Assembly: GCA_016165875.1 (NCBI GenBank) | Contig: JABBOT010000001.1 | Coordinates: 16,320,876 to 16,384,875, forward strand | Direction of reading: 5' to 3' | Length of the DNA stretch: 64,000 nt | From: Acanthopleura granulata | Taxonomy: Eukaryota; Mollusca; Polyplacophora; Chitonida; Chitonidae | In this document: piece by piece, positions 1 to 12,200 of the stretch | How positions within the stretch are numbered: position 1 is the first letter of the stretch | Layout: every line of letters begins with the position of its first letter | Translations under genes and position numbers: made by a program | The notes under the pieces: generated by a model | The model's input: only the letters and a program-made list of their open reading frames with translations | What the model was told of the DNA's origin: nothing | The model's database searches: none

Positions 1-310
1 GCATTTGCTGAGTCCATGGATTACATATATGCCGGTATAGACTGCTTCATCAATGGTCCATGAATGTTCGATTTTGAAGTGAGTTAATTCTCACCTGAAA
101 TGTGAACAAAATATGGCATGTTGATTAAGACAAGCCCTCCTTTGTCATTTCTTCCTTACATTTATTGTTGTGCCTTCATTTTGGAGCAGGATTTCTTGTT
201 TTTCCATTCTCCGCAAATAGAAAGATTGACAGGTTATGGACAAGTGGTCATAGGGTGCAATATCACCTTGAATACTCAGTATGGAATCAGCGTGTGGTTC
301 ACAAATTATA

Positions 311-440
311 TATGAAATGAGCCCTATTTATTTATTTATTTGTTTGTTTGTTTGTTTATTTGTTTATTTATTTTTTTATTTGATTAGTGTTTTACGCTGC
401 GTAGTCAAGAATAGTTCTCTTATACGACGGCGTTTTGGCA
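311..440 (+). repeat. TTTA/TTTG microsatellite plus truncated SINE-A copy
   Basis: A run of TTTA and TTTG units (about 311-372) leads straight into about 70 bp of the SINE called SINE-A here: a degenerate form of ATTGGTGTTTTACGCC, then CAAGAATA and a CTTATACGACGGCG core. The tetranucleotide run beside the SINE is the expected (TAAA)n tail when the element is read on the minus strand. The tRNA-like head is missing, so this is a truncated copy. Confidence 0.6.
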
Positions 441-510
441 AAATAAATATTGGAATCACTCACAGATTCAATAAGATTATAAAGTTGTGTCTCTCATTCG
501 TTTGAATACA

Positions 511-870
511 AATTTTCCTCGCGGGCAGGAGATTTTGCTTCATTCCAGACTGTAGTACCTGACAAGAGCTCCCCGAGAAGGACTTTGCCTTGTACTCTAA
601 CGGGTGCAATAAAACCAATGGGGTGGAATATCCTGTTCACCATAGACAAAATGCCACAATGAGAGAACGGTTTGAAGTCCTTTGATACTTGAAATGTGAA
701 TTAATCAGAATTCAAACCCCATTTAAGATCTAAGCTGCGTTGTAAAGGAACAAGTTCTTGGGATCATTTCCGTGGTCATTGGATGAGAAAGCCTTCATGA
801 CCTCAGCACGATTGGAAGCAATTTTATGTAGACGTAAATCCATTTCCCTTCCTCGGAGCCTGCTGAGTTC
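511..870 (-). pseudogene. BEL/Pao retrotransposon remnant, region after the reverse transcriptase
   Basis: Read on the minus strand, this stretch matches the segment of BEL/Pao polyproteins that follows the reverse transcriptase (Pao / peptidase A17 region). Visible pieces are MDLRLHKIASNRAEVMKAF near 795-850, and then, in another frame, GILSMVNRIFHPIGFIAPV followed by QGKVLLGELLSGT near 545-660. The family has a very similar conserved block (roughly VNSxxDPLGFxAP). The frame changes at least once and stop codons fall between the blocks, so it cannot code for a working protein. It lies downstream, on the same strand, of the 1907-2218 piece, so the two may come from one insertion. Confidence 0.7.
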
Positions 871-1906
871 TCTTCATGAAGATCAATGGTGGCATCCACT
901 GTTGGTTGGGCTGTCAGGGCTGTCTACGTCAACGAAGTCGACAACATCGCCGCCGAACTCGTCGCTCAGCGCCGTGGCTCAAACTGCAAATTTCCACTGC
1001 CGGCGATGGGCTACTCGAAAAAATGTGGACGCACCTGATTGAATATGTTTCATACATATATTTGAACAAAATAAAGAGTACAACTTAGAATATCATACAA
1101 GAACAATATAGATAATTACTAAATAGAATTTTTCAAGGATTACCGTCCAAATCCTGATGAAATATCAAGCTTCTAAAGGCGAGTCAGTCCACATAAATTG
1201 AAATCCACAGTTCATGTGAACTCTTCAATCGAAGGATGGCACTGGCCTACAAGTGACGAATGGTAGTAGGCATGGCACGCCGACGATGGTTTAAATCCAA
1301 CGGGCAGTGTAGGTACACTTTCCATGGTAGACAGGTAGATGATAGTGTCGGTGATACCGAGCAAGCCATGTATATTGCCTCTCAGAAAAAATAGCAAGTT
1401 GTGAAACATAACCTCAGAAAGTGCTACGTACAGAAAAATGAAGCACAAAATGACGAATGTCGAATGGCGTGAAAGCCTAATCTCCAATAACAATCCCCCC
1501 AAAATCCTTTCCAGTGAGTAAATATTACTGCTCGCTTTAAAACTGCGTCCGTCGCTCATATACAGAAATTAACGGGTACATATTTCCAGAATGTACGCTC
1601 TATGTACATGACACGAAACTCTTAAACACTCGACTGAATTACAGTACAGGCTATAACGTGTACAGTGGTAAAAATCTAAGTCATACTCTGACCCGATTAC
1701 AATACCAAAACAAAAAATATAATACAACATTTTTAAAGACGGAGTGCACAACAGCTGTTATTCCTGTACCGCAGCAATCTAAGGAAATTCTTATTATTTT
1801 CTATAATATGGAAGCTTTGGAACATTTTTTCGAAGCAGGATATCCAGGAGGCTGTTGGTAAGATCGGATCTAACATAGCACCACGTGATGTAATGACGCG
1901 TCTTAC

Positions 1907-2218
1907 TTAATCAGGCTTCTTTGGGAATACACTCCAAAACGCATGGCACCATGCCTCTTCATCTCGTATAGATGGTGCAGATAGTTCTGCATGTCCCTTG
2001 CCCAACGAGTTTTGCATGAAATCAGTGAAGTGTTGAGGTTGAGTGAGTTCCCTGTAGGCCAAGTGCAATGATCTGGTTCCTTGTACAGAGAGAGGCCGAT
2101 TGTTAGGAAAGCGCCCAAGTGTTGTACGAAAGGGAAGAGGAGCTCTCAGGTTACTATTTGGGCCTTTTATGAGTTCATTGTCTGTGATATTGAGAAACTC
2201 TCTGTCTTCAATGGACAT
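1907..2218 (-). pseudogene. BEL/Pao retrotransposon remnant, start of reverse transcriptase region
   Basis: An open minus-strand frame of about 103 codons matches the linker just before the reverse transcriptase of BEL/Pao elements. It starts with SIEDREFL, contains APLPFR and PNNRPLSVQ, and ends near AWCHAFWSVFPKKPD, where intact elements continue into the polymerase domain. Here a stop follows at once and I could not recognise the catalytic polymerase domain further downstream (1.0-1.9 kb). It is a fragment of a dead element. Confidence 0.65.
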
Positions 2219-2604
2219 TCCAGATTTGTCGTCCTTTGTGTTCGTAGACGGATTGTAGAACTGCCGTTCTGTTCAACTTTAACATTGTGAGGACATGACG
2301 TATACAGAGATGATGTCAGTCCATCCGTTAGGGAGAAGCTGTGTCTTTTTAACGTTAAAGTCTGTTCTGTGTCCTTCTCCCATAATTTCACCGTTACCAG
2401 TACTTGACACCAACGGTCTTTTGATTTGGCAGAAGACTGAACAGATCCAACCTAGCATCGAAGATAAGAATCCTCTGATCATTCCTAGACGACACCATAT
2501 CGCAACGCGACTGGTTCGCTCTCATCACTTTACTGAGGGGGGCCTAAGGCAACAGGTCTATGAACCACTGGAGCCAAAAGACTCATCTCCTTCTTGACTC
2601 AACG

Positions 2605-2880
2605 TGTGTTAAATGTCGTAAACTGCGGAGTACTCAGGTACAACAGATGTCTGATCTTCCTATGGATCGGATCACATCACCGCATGCGTATAACTTTGTC
2701 ACAGTCGACAGATTTAGGCCCTGAGCTCTTTTCGCTTCCGTACTTGTGGAGGTCAGGCCAACGCCAAGAGGTGGGCGATTCACGAGCACCGTGTACGACC
2801 CATACAACTGAGCCAATCGAACTCGAGTCGACGAGAAAACCAAAAAACCGTTACGCTGCTCCAGACACACGAGTAGGTCC
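2605..2880 (+). pseudogene. BEL/Pao integrase remnant, zinc-binding end
   Basis: The plus strand carries a decayed copy of the N-terminal integrase region of BEL/Pao. It includes the QQMSDLPMDRITSP block near 2640-2690, followed by FVTVDRFRP, where intact elements have a YxGVDYFGP-like sequence. Stop codons follow within the block. It is in the opposite orientation to the two minus-strand fragments on its left, so the first 4 kb holds debris from at least two insertions, or from one rearranged insertion. Confidence 0.55.
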
Positions 2881-3339
2881 CATCAAGTAAATAATTTTAC
2901 ATTTTTCTGAAGTCAGCAGTGATATAAGTGAAGAAGGACACAAATCAAAACGCTGTTTGTATGTTGACAGCACGGAAGAAACCTCACATAAAAACTGCGG
3001 CCTCGTAGAACTACGCCGGTAAACGTCCTCATAAAATACATGCTGCTGGTAAATTACATATTCTTGTCTTTTCTACATTCTACAGACAAAAACCGGTAAA
3101 TAAGATAGAACAATGCTTCACGAATAGGACGCTTTCTTTTTATATCACATTTATACACATAAAATACGGAAATACTGACTCCGGAATGTATAAGGTAAAG
3201 AGCCATGAGATCGCGAAAAAACGGGCAGACGACGCGGCCTAAAATAACCAAGTATGACGTCACACACAAATAACGATGACGTCACTTTTTACTCGTGGGT
3301 CGGTTACTAGTGTCTAATGTTTACTTAACCTGTCTTATG

Positions 3340-4100
3340 AGGTTGTAGAAGAATTAAATTCATTAGCCTTTATCAACGCTCTTCGCATGTTCATCTCGAT
3401 AAGAGGGCTTGTTAAAAAGTTCAGGTCAGACAGAGGCACGGACTTTACTGAAACCGTAGGCGACTTGCTGACAGATGTTGTCAGTGTTGAGGATCGGTCA
3501 CTTCGGGAATTTCTGTACAACAAAGGGACGGATCACGAATAGCGATTCAATACGTCTCACTCATCCCACATGGAAGGTGCATGAAAGAGCCTGACTGGAG
3601 TCACGGAACGTATTTGGAATTCACATGTGATGACAGATGTAAGAGCTGCAAACCTGACTCATGACGACCTGACAACATTCCTTGCTGAGGTATGTGTCAT
3701 TATAAATGGCCGTCCAGTAACAGCAGTTTTGTCAGATCCCCAGGTTCCCCTAAAAATTACCCCATCAACCTTACTGACAAAGAAGAGAGATACATCCATT
3801 GAACCACTACGAACACATGGTGTGAAAGTACAGTTCACAGTGGAAGCATGTCGGCCTAACAGCCCCAGCAAACTCTTTTCTGATATCGTTGGAAGCGAGT
3901 GTACCTACAAAGCCTTCAGGTGAGACTTAAGTGGCAAACCGAACAACCTAGCCTATTGGTATTGTGTTTTCTGCCATTCCTGGTGATTATGGGAAGGTCC
4001 GAAAAGCTCAGCTTCGCGTGTTCAGAGCTGGTGAAACAAATACTTACATACCATCTATCACCGAGGCGATGGTTCTCCTGAATGCGCATGAACTTTGAAC
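3340..4100 (+). pseudogene. BEL/Pao integrase core and C-terminal (DUF5641-like) remnant
   Basis: The integrase core continues on the plus strand. FINALRMFISIRGLVKKFRSDRG at about 3370-3440 (family: alternating FRSDRGTNF motif) carries the conserved Asp. SHSSHMEGA follows near 3560, then an open frame (3627-3923) with LAEVCVIINGRP and the DPQVPL...TPSTLL block. After a frameshift near 3925, the DUF5641-like tail with GKVRKAQLRV is readable in another frame to about 4090. At least two in-frame stops (near 3540 and 3580) and the frameshift show that it is inactive. Confidence 0.7.
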
Positions 4101-5906
4101 TTAAACTGTCGTTCTTTAATATGTTAGACTGTTCATGTCATCTATCAGGCATATATCAGACAGGGAGTGTTCTGTAACACATGTTACAGCTTAACTCTAT
4201 ATTGGGACTCTTCTGCGTTTGGAGGGACATGTGCGATAAACGAATAATGTACGCGCACTCTGGTGCTGACTGTTTTCTACAACTGGCCACACACTACAAT
4301 TCATCTCCCACTGACTTACATGTTAACGTTTGGCCTCACACCACCGTCCCTAAATCTGCAAGCCCTAAACCCTTCGGGCCTAACAGTCCCTGTCCCCTTA
4401 GAAAACTCCACTCAAATTCCTGATAGGGTATGACAGCTGAAATTTTTCATAAATTTGACAAACAGCTGACAGGGGTCTAACTCCCCCCATCACAGGTCAA
4501 CGAAACCTGATTAACATCACTTTTGCACTGTGTGTATCCGCCTCCATTTCCTGAAAAACACACAAATTTATACATGGAATAAAAGTTTGAAGCCTGTCCT
4601 ACAATATGTTACCATCCGACAAACAGAAAAAATGAAAAAGGGCAGCCCAGAGGAACAAAAGAAAATATCTGTGTAAATACCCAGAGTCTACATTGGAGGC
4701 ATTAATTGTGGTGTGTCGCCTGACAGGGCCCCTTATCTTGTCTGATTTTAAAATTCTTTGGTCACAAAATACCTTAACATGTTTCAAACACAGCTGACAA
4801 ATGACAGACAAATCAAAACATAGACAGAGAGTCAATGGGAAATTCCCCAAGGGTACCCTCTTCCTTATTGCCTCCCCTTTGAACACTTACAATTTCCTGT
4901 CAAATTCAGATCTCCACACCTTCATAACTCGGTATCTTCATTCAGTAAAAAGTTCCTTCAACAGCTCACTATGATCTGTAAGAACAAAATTTATGCACAA
5001 ATGGCATTTAGAACTTATTGTTTACACAATGGTATTCAAAAACACATACCTTTAATGACATTCCAGATTTCAGGTATGATTTTCATCAGAATTTAACCTA
5101 AATTGGTCACACAGTTAGTGCAACAGGGTAGGCAGAACAGAGGACTGCTATGGGCTGAAAAATGAAAATAAAGTATGCAAAAGTCCACGTGGTAGACACC
5201 GATTCTTGTCTCTGTGCAAAAATGCATATATACGGATATTGACAAATCTGTACATTGCCTGTTTCTGTCCAGTCAGTTATGGGACCGCATAAGTTAAGAA
5301 TACAACAAAAGCCATGTTCACAATCAAGTATACACCCCACAAAAGTGATCGCATGTGAGAATCTACAGTCACCGCTGCATGCGCAGTCACCCCACCCCCC
5401 TAAATAACCCACGCTAACCTCAATAAGTAGGCCACCTAGTTACAGGCGTTCACCAGGAGAGTGTCAACTTATCAGCACTGTGCCACTCAACCGATCACTA
5501 ATCATAGGATTAAGAGAATAATATTTCGTGTTGATGCGCAATCTTCAAGAGAGTGTATATAGGCGATAAAATTTGGAAGAAAAATTAATGTGAACACGTT
5601 CGTTTCAGATTGTCTGTCTGAAATGTTACCTGTCTGAGTGGACAATAAGGCTGTTCAGTGACCTTGACGACGACTTCTGGTTGGGAGAGGTATACAGCAA
5701 CAAGTACAGCGACATACACAAGTTCCCTGAGTGACGAAGACATTGGCGTAGCAGAAGCACAATCATAAGTAACTGATAGATCTTCAGAAGACTGCTCAGT
5801 CTGCTGTTACCGTTACCCGGATAGCAGTTTGCCCTCGGTCACTTGAAAGTTTCATCTTCAACTGCGAATATTTACATATTTACGTATCCTTGTGTAGACT
5901 GTCAAG
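4101..5906. other. Intergenic sequence upstream of the METTL24-like gene
   Basis: No gene is recognised in these 1.8 kb. The last few hundred bases should hold the promoter and 5' UTR of the methyltransferase gene. There is a weak TATA-like GTATATAGG near 5554, about 350 bp before the chosen ATG, which I would not call a promoter on that alone. A minus-strand cysteine-rich frame (5107-5412) was judged to be chance. Confidence 0.5.
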
Positions 5907-6029
5907 ATGAGGAGGACTGAAGCAATACGCCTAGCCATAATTACCATTGCTGGATGCCTTGTCATATTTTTTACACAGTATGATCTGAGGAACCTAAAAT
6001 GGAGGTCACAGACAACATCGAATGTACCG
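5907..6029 (+). CDS. METTL24: METTL24-like exon 1 (signal anchor)
   Basis: Begins at an ATG with A at -3 and codes for 41 residues: MRRTEAIR, then a hydrophobic stretch (LAIITIAGCLVIFF) and a basic/polar stalk. It ends at a good donor (CCG/GTAAGG) in phase 0. It is assigned to this gene because strand, phase and the expected N-terminal anchor all fit; no better first exon is seen in the following 12.7 kb. Confidence 0.65.
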
Positions 6030-9000
6030 GTAAGGCATACTTGGTGACAGAACTCTGTTTTTGTGACATAATCACTATAGATAACCAGTCCCTGTAAACT
6101 AATTAATTCTTCCTTATTTCCTTCAAGATCACCTGATCCATGTACACGCCTCTGTTTGTCAGTATGAAGACAAACACTTGCCACGTTCAATCTTTAATTA
6201 TGGCCTGTGATGTATTTAAAAATAGGTAATGTATTAAAATAAACCTTACCTGTAAGAGCTATTGATCGAACAAAACTACTGGGAGGCTCTGACGGGCTAC
6301 ACAAAAGGGTCCAAAGTGCAGAGAAACAGATAGTTTTCTGCTGTAACGCTGCAGTATTTGTGTACTACCTTAGAAGTGCATTTTTGAGAATAGATGCACA
6401 TAGAAGTTTGAAATAATCCAAGAAAGAACAAAGGATCACACGACTTTGGACACCTTAAGGAGATTTACCACTTTCCCATTAGTAAAAGAAAATATATCCA
6501 TAAAACATACGGTACATACAAAGATGTTAAGTATGTCGAGAAAACATTCTACGTTTACAAACACCATCTGTAACAGAATTCATTTGTCTTAGTTGTGTCT
6601 TAAAATCTAATTGCTTCCTCTACATTTCACATATAATGACAAAGAAAAACTTCATAAAAAAACCTCCTCAGGGTGCACGAGACCAATAAACGGAACAAAA
6701 CAGATGGGCGCGCATGCAATATTTCTTTTCAACATAAATATTTCCGTCTGTCACTTTTTACAGGTATGAGTTCATACAGTTATACAAAAGTCCAAAAGTA
6801 ATCCTCGACTTAATTCTTTCACACTTTGAAACTATGAAGTACACATTAATATAGCATACCTGTAATTAGTTTTCATATTAAGCTCAACTGTATTGTTTAC
6901 TGTCGATGCTTCTTATTACAGTTAACATATCCATCCACTTGATTTTGAATACCGAAAATATGTAGTGAAAGATGAAAGGGAGAAACGTAGTAAAGTTCAC
7001 ATAACACCTCAAAGACTACCAATTCTGATAATAAATATGCAAAATTGTTTTAACTTGTATGTATATACCAATACCGGTATTTGGTATATGGGCCTGCATA
7101 AATGTCATCAGGTCACCACTCATGAGATTTTGCATGTAGGCTCGGTTTCTGACTACGTGTAATTCGGCTATAAAGCCATACATCAATACACATTTATATC
7201 ATATAAATCTCCCATTGGACACTAATTCCGTTCCCATATTAGCAAGCCTTTATTAATTCACATAATACGGCAAATGGTGACACCTAAGGGGTGAAATCCA
7301 GGCTCTTTTAAATTTACAAGGGTGTTTACTTATTTAAAAATGTTTATTAACAGGAGCCGGCTTCCATGGACTTTATCTGGGCTCCTGACAAGCACAGTCT
7401 GATGTATAGAATTCAAGCTCTAGCTACACTTGCTCAATAAACAGCAGCTTATGTCCCACTAGATGCGAATTTTTGATAAACTAATAAATCGCCACAAAAG
7501 TGGACCCAGCCAAACCCAAGCCCTTGAATAGATCTTTTGTTAGAGGGTTGGTACGATTCGCTTGATTGCACCGAACATGGCCTACTTCACAGTTTCCCCC
7601 ACATTTCTTTTATATATTTGCTTGCCTGAGGTTTAAAACTTGTATTTATCTCCAAATCATCTAAAAAGAAGGTGTCTGGTCGTTCAGAAATATGGACACA
7701 TTAGTAATATGTAATGTTACTCACGGGTATTAATCCTATCGTTTAATCTGGGTGGTACCAGTGGGACGGGTGGTACCGGTGGGACGATTATGACGTCATG
7801 GAGGTCGCGTAGTCGCGTGGGCTGGTGTGATGTAAGAAGTTTGGCAAGGTGCCAGGTTGGCAAGGTACCAGTCCAGGTGTTGAACACCTGGTGGTCGCGT
7901 GGTTCCATGGTCACGTTGTTGTGTGATATAAGGAGTTTGGCAAGGTGTCAGGTTGGCAAGTTGCCAGTGAACTGGGCGATTAAAAAAGTTAAAGTTTATG
8001 AAGGATGGAACATTTTGTTATAAATTATATTAAATTATTATATAAATTAAATTATATTAAATTCTAGATTGAAGTTTTGTTTCGTTATGAATTAAACTGA
8101 TGGTTGGGCTGGGGTGAGGCTTGTGTTGGAATTAATAAGGTTGTTTTAAGAATGAGTGGAAGGGCTGATTTTTTGATTTGTTATACATACATGGACAATC
8201 ACCGACAATCACAGAAAAACAAAATAACGAGACATTACATAAAACAGATTTGTGCTCAGATTTGACTGATCCCTTTCGGTAGAATTGGAAGCCCAGTTTT
8301 CGTGCTCAGACAATCACAAAGTAGAAAAAAATAACGCATCATACATACATAAAACGTAGGTTGTGCTCACATTTTAAAAGATACTTTCGGAAGATTTGTT
8401 AGTCGTGAAAAACGGACTTTTGGAAGGGTTTTTGTTTCTCCCAGAGAAAAAAAGATCACTGATGTATCGACGACGATGATGGTTCGGTCGCCATTAGCCA
8501 TTCTCCATGGCCCGGGTATACTGTTACTGCTGCCACGGCGTTGTCCTGCTGTCCAGCCCGGTACCTGCTTCATAACTTTTCATCTGGCCGTCAATCTCCC
8601 CGAGCATGTGGCAAGCTCCTTGTTTGGCCCTCTCCGACTCCAGTACTTCATTGGCCCCGGCTCATTTTTAACCTCCGCCACTCCTGGAGGCATGTAAGGC
8701 GAGTTTGGGTGGAATGGTTAACACGGCAACCTTCACACTGTTTTTCCATGACTTCGCTATTAAGGGGGACCCATATGTTCCAGCATTTTGGACCACATAA
8801 AGTTATTCAGAATGGGGCAGCTCCCTCTCTGTATGAAAATACATAGGCCTGCATGTAAAACATAACCTCCACGAACACTCTCGCACATAATGCATATAGC
8901 CTGTCAGTAAAACGGCTAAGTGTGGCAGACGATGAAGTCCCCATCGTGTGACGTCACACACCATGACGTCGCATGACAAGTCCAGCAGGGAATTCCCAGG

Positions 9001-9111
9001 GATTCCTTAATTTTATTTTTTTTAATTTTCTTTCTTTTTATTTTAATACGATATGACATTTTCTCCAAGTCATTCATAAACTTCAACCTGAAAATATACT
9101 ACATGCACATA

Positions 9112-9207
<96 letters not shown>

Positions 9208-12200
9208 AAGTGTTGTCTGTTTTGTTTTTTTATTTCTTTATTCCTTATATACATATAGACTAGTATTGTCACATGTACAGAACACAAAAACATTGATTGC
9301 TAATACATGTAAATACGTGACTATGAAAACAAATGTCTTATGTTAGTACTTATATTAGAAAGCAGTTTTCGACGGATTAGGGTGACCCTGTAAAAGTTTC
9401 TATGGTGGAATGTTTTGGTGCACGGTCAAGTTACTAGGCATGAGTCACACGGTGGTGGAGATTTCCGGGGGATTCATAGCTACTTTGAAGGCATCGGTGT
9501 TGAAATTTCAGTCATTGATTGCTAATACATGTAAATGGGGGACTGCTTCGGTGGTATATCCAAATCCAGTGTGTGTAGGATTGTGCGAGATGTTGTGGAC
9601 GCCATTATCTGTCGGTTGCGAAAGAGGATGGCGTTTCCCACAGGGCACGAGACACGTCGAAAAGCGAAGGTTTACTTACCTCCATAAAAAAATCACGAAT
9701 GGCACCGAACAAAGTGTGCAAACTTGTATTGTGTTGTGCCATTTTGCCCAATATTGCAACGAAGAGAGGCGACAGGGTTGAGTCAGAACCTCAGGAGCTC
9801 AACAAGATCGTTCTCCCAACACCTGGAGCACGGCATTCATAAGGTGAAAACTTAAATTTTTAATAACTTAAAACTTTATAACAGTTCTTCACAAGCAAAC
9901 CAGTTACAGTAACAAAAATATGACATACTATGTATAAAGATGGGAAGAAAACACTGAAGATGATCCATCCAAATAATGTAAAATGATGCTGAAAATTGTG
10001 GTGGATTAGGCACCTTCGACACTTACGAAAAAAAACATAAAATGACTCACGTAGACCGCGTGGTACTCCATAAATAAATCGATTTCGGTGATTTCTGACA
10101 GGCGTAAGCTTGGGTGTAGTGTAAATGAAAATATCCTCCACGCGGAGTGTGAGTAGGTCTACTCCAGTAAAGTCGATCAATCAACCAATCTTTTATAACG
10201 GCATACATGGTTAAGCAGGCCTGTAAGCATATAGTCATGCACCATGCATGCAGTTGTGCCTGCAACGTCTTTGGGCCACGAATTAGTTATTAAATATTGC
10301 ATGACCGATTGTGATGAAATCTGCATGGACTGTTGATAACTAGGGAAATATCGGTAGAATACAAAACTTTATTGAGAGTTTATACAGGTGTTACATGTAC
10401 AAAAGTGAAAATAAAAGAGTAACAATGACAAAGAACAAATATACTGTTCATCTGGTTGAGTCGATGCAAAGCAGCGTAATGTGGTTAAGTAGACCGAAAG
10501 TTTGGAAGAATGTAGGCCAATACATAGTTATTGTATGCATGACAGTATATCAAATAATATAGTATATCAAATCGACTCTTCATATTAATGCAAGAAGCCT
10601 ACAGAAACGTTTTCGAGAAATTTGTGCATGTATTAACAATTTACAATACCCATTTTTCATTTCAGTAAACCCATGTTAAATAATTCAGACTTATATAAGC
10701 AAAAGTAATAGTATGTATATTCGTGATACCAGTTTCAAACAAAGAGAAAGTTTTAAACTGTGCATTGCAAGCGAGAACTGGCAACAAGTACTTAATGTAT
10801 CTGACTCTAACGAAGTAGATCAGATTTTTTCTATATACCTTCCGTAATATATACGACAGATGTTTTCCTCTTTTCACTACTGATAAATTACATAAAAATC
10901 ATCAACCATGAGTAATGAATGCCATACTTACTTCAGCAAAAGAGAAAAACACGATTTATAAGTTACATTTAAAGAGCAACGATAATGGTATCTCAAAACA
11001 ATACATGCAGGCAATACAGAAATAAACTCAATCACACTTCGCGGATAGCGCTTATAACCTACTACGAGGATGAATTCAACACAGAAAATAACAACATTGA
11101 CCTGTATAGTGACCTATACGCCACACGGTGAGCTATACTATGTGCGTATATGTGTGTGTATATATATATATAAAATGTGACGTGACTGTATACACGTACG
11201 TTTTGAATTGTTTGGGCCCAAAGGGACACTGCATGTAAACTTGGCTGAACTGTGATTACAAATATAAGAAACTGATGTTGTTTAGACGGATTTGTCATAT
11301 TGAACAGTTTGGGTGTGTTATTTAAGTGGAATAAACCCTTTTGTGTATTTGGGTTTACATCAGTCTGAACTTGAGCAACCCAATATGACATATCCAAATT
11401 TAATGGGCTGTCAAAAACATGCATGATGCAAAAACTCTTATATATATATCTTATATGTCCAGATTTGAACAAAAAATGCACAAAACTGATCGCATACTGC
11501 ATGATATATTCACGCCAACCAACAATTAATGTCTTGTTTTAAATAGCTAGACATTTCAATTAAGTGCTAAATGTTAGGTTATGTTGCCAAGGTCCAGCCA
11601 GTCTGCTTGTGATGTAGTTGTCCTATATTATGCCTCATCTGTTGTGATGCTTTGTCATCTGTTGCTAATCATATTCGTTTTAACTGTTGTGTATATGTTT
11701 GACATTTACAGAATGTTTATATTAGTCATTTACTCAAAAGGCGCATTAGTTTCTACACAGATGTGTCGTCCATATGCCTATATGTTAGTAAAAACATATA
11801 TGCCCTGGGTCAGCTTCAGTTTGGACACTGATCATTAAATTCAGATACATGTTTATACAGGATCTCTAACAAATATATCTACTATATACATTGTGTATAT
11901 ACACAGTTTGCCAGTACACACAACGCTATTTGGGCCCTATAATAGGCCTACATGTTTTCGTTATAATGGTCTATATAGGGTATAAAATATGTATAGTTTC
12001 CATACACAAATAAAACGAATCATGCAGTATATAGAGCCTCTGTATGCCTGATTATTACACACCGCGAATGGGAGCCGATAAACGCAAGTACACCAATTAT
12101 GTCCTAGTATATAAATTTTGTGGTTTTGTGTTTTCAAATTTCCAAACATGAATATACGTGTTTTGCCATGTACAAACATCGAACCCTAAAGACGTCGATA

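Noticed and set aside
1212..1559. Minus-strand 115-codon frame beside the BEL/Pao debris
   Set aside because: It should be polymerase sequence if the neighbouring pieces belong to one element, but no reverse transcriptase motif is visible.
5107..5412. Minus-strand cysteine-rich 101-codon frame
   Set aside because: No signal peptide, no splice context and no recognisable domain; cysteines are irregular.
9099..9346. Open frames over the CA/TA microsatellite
   Set aside because: Low-complexity translation of a dinucleotide repeat.
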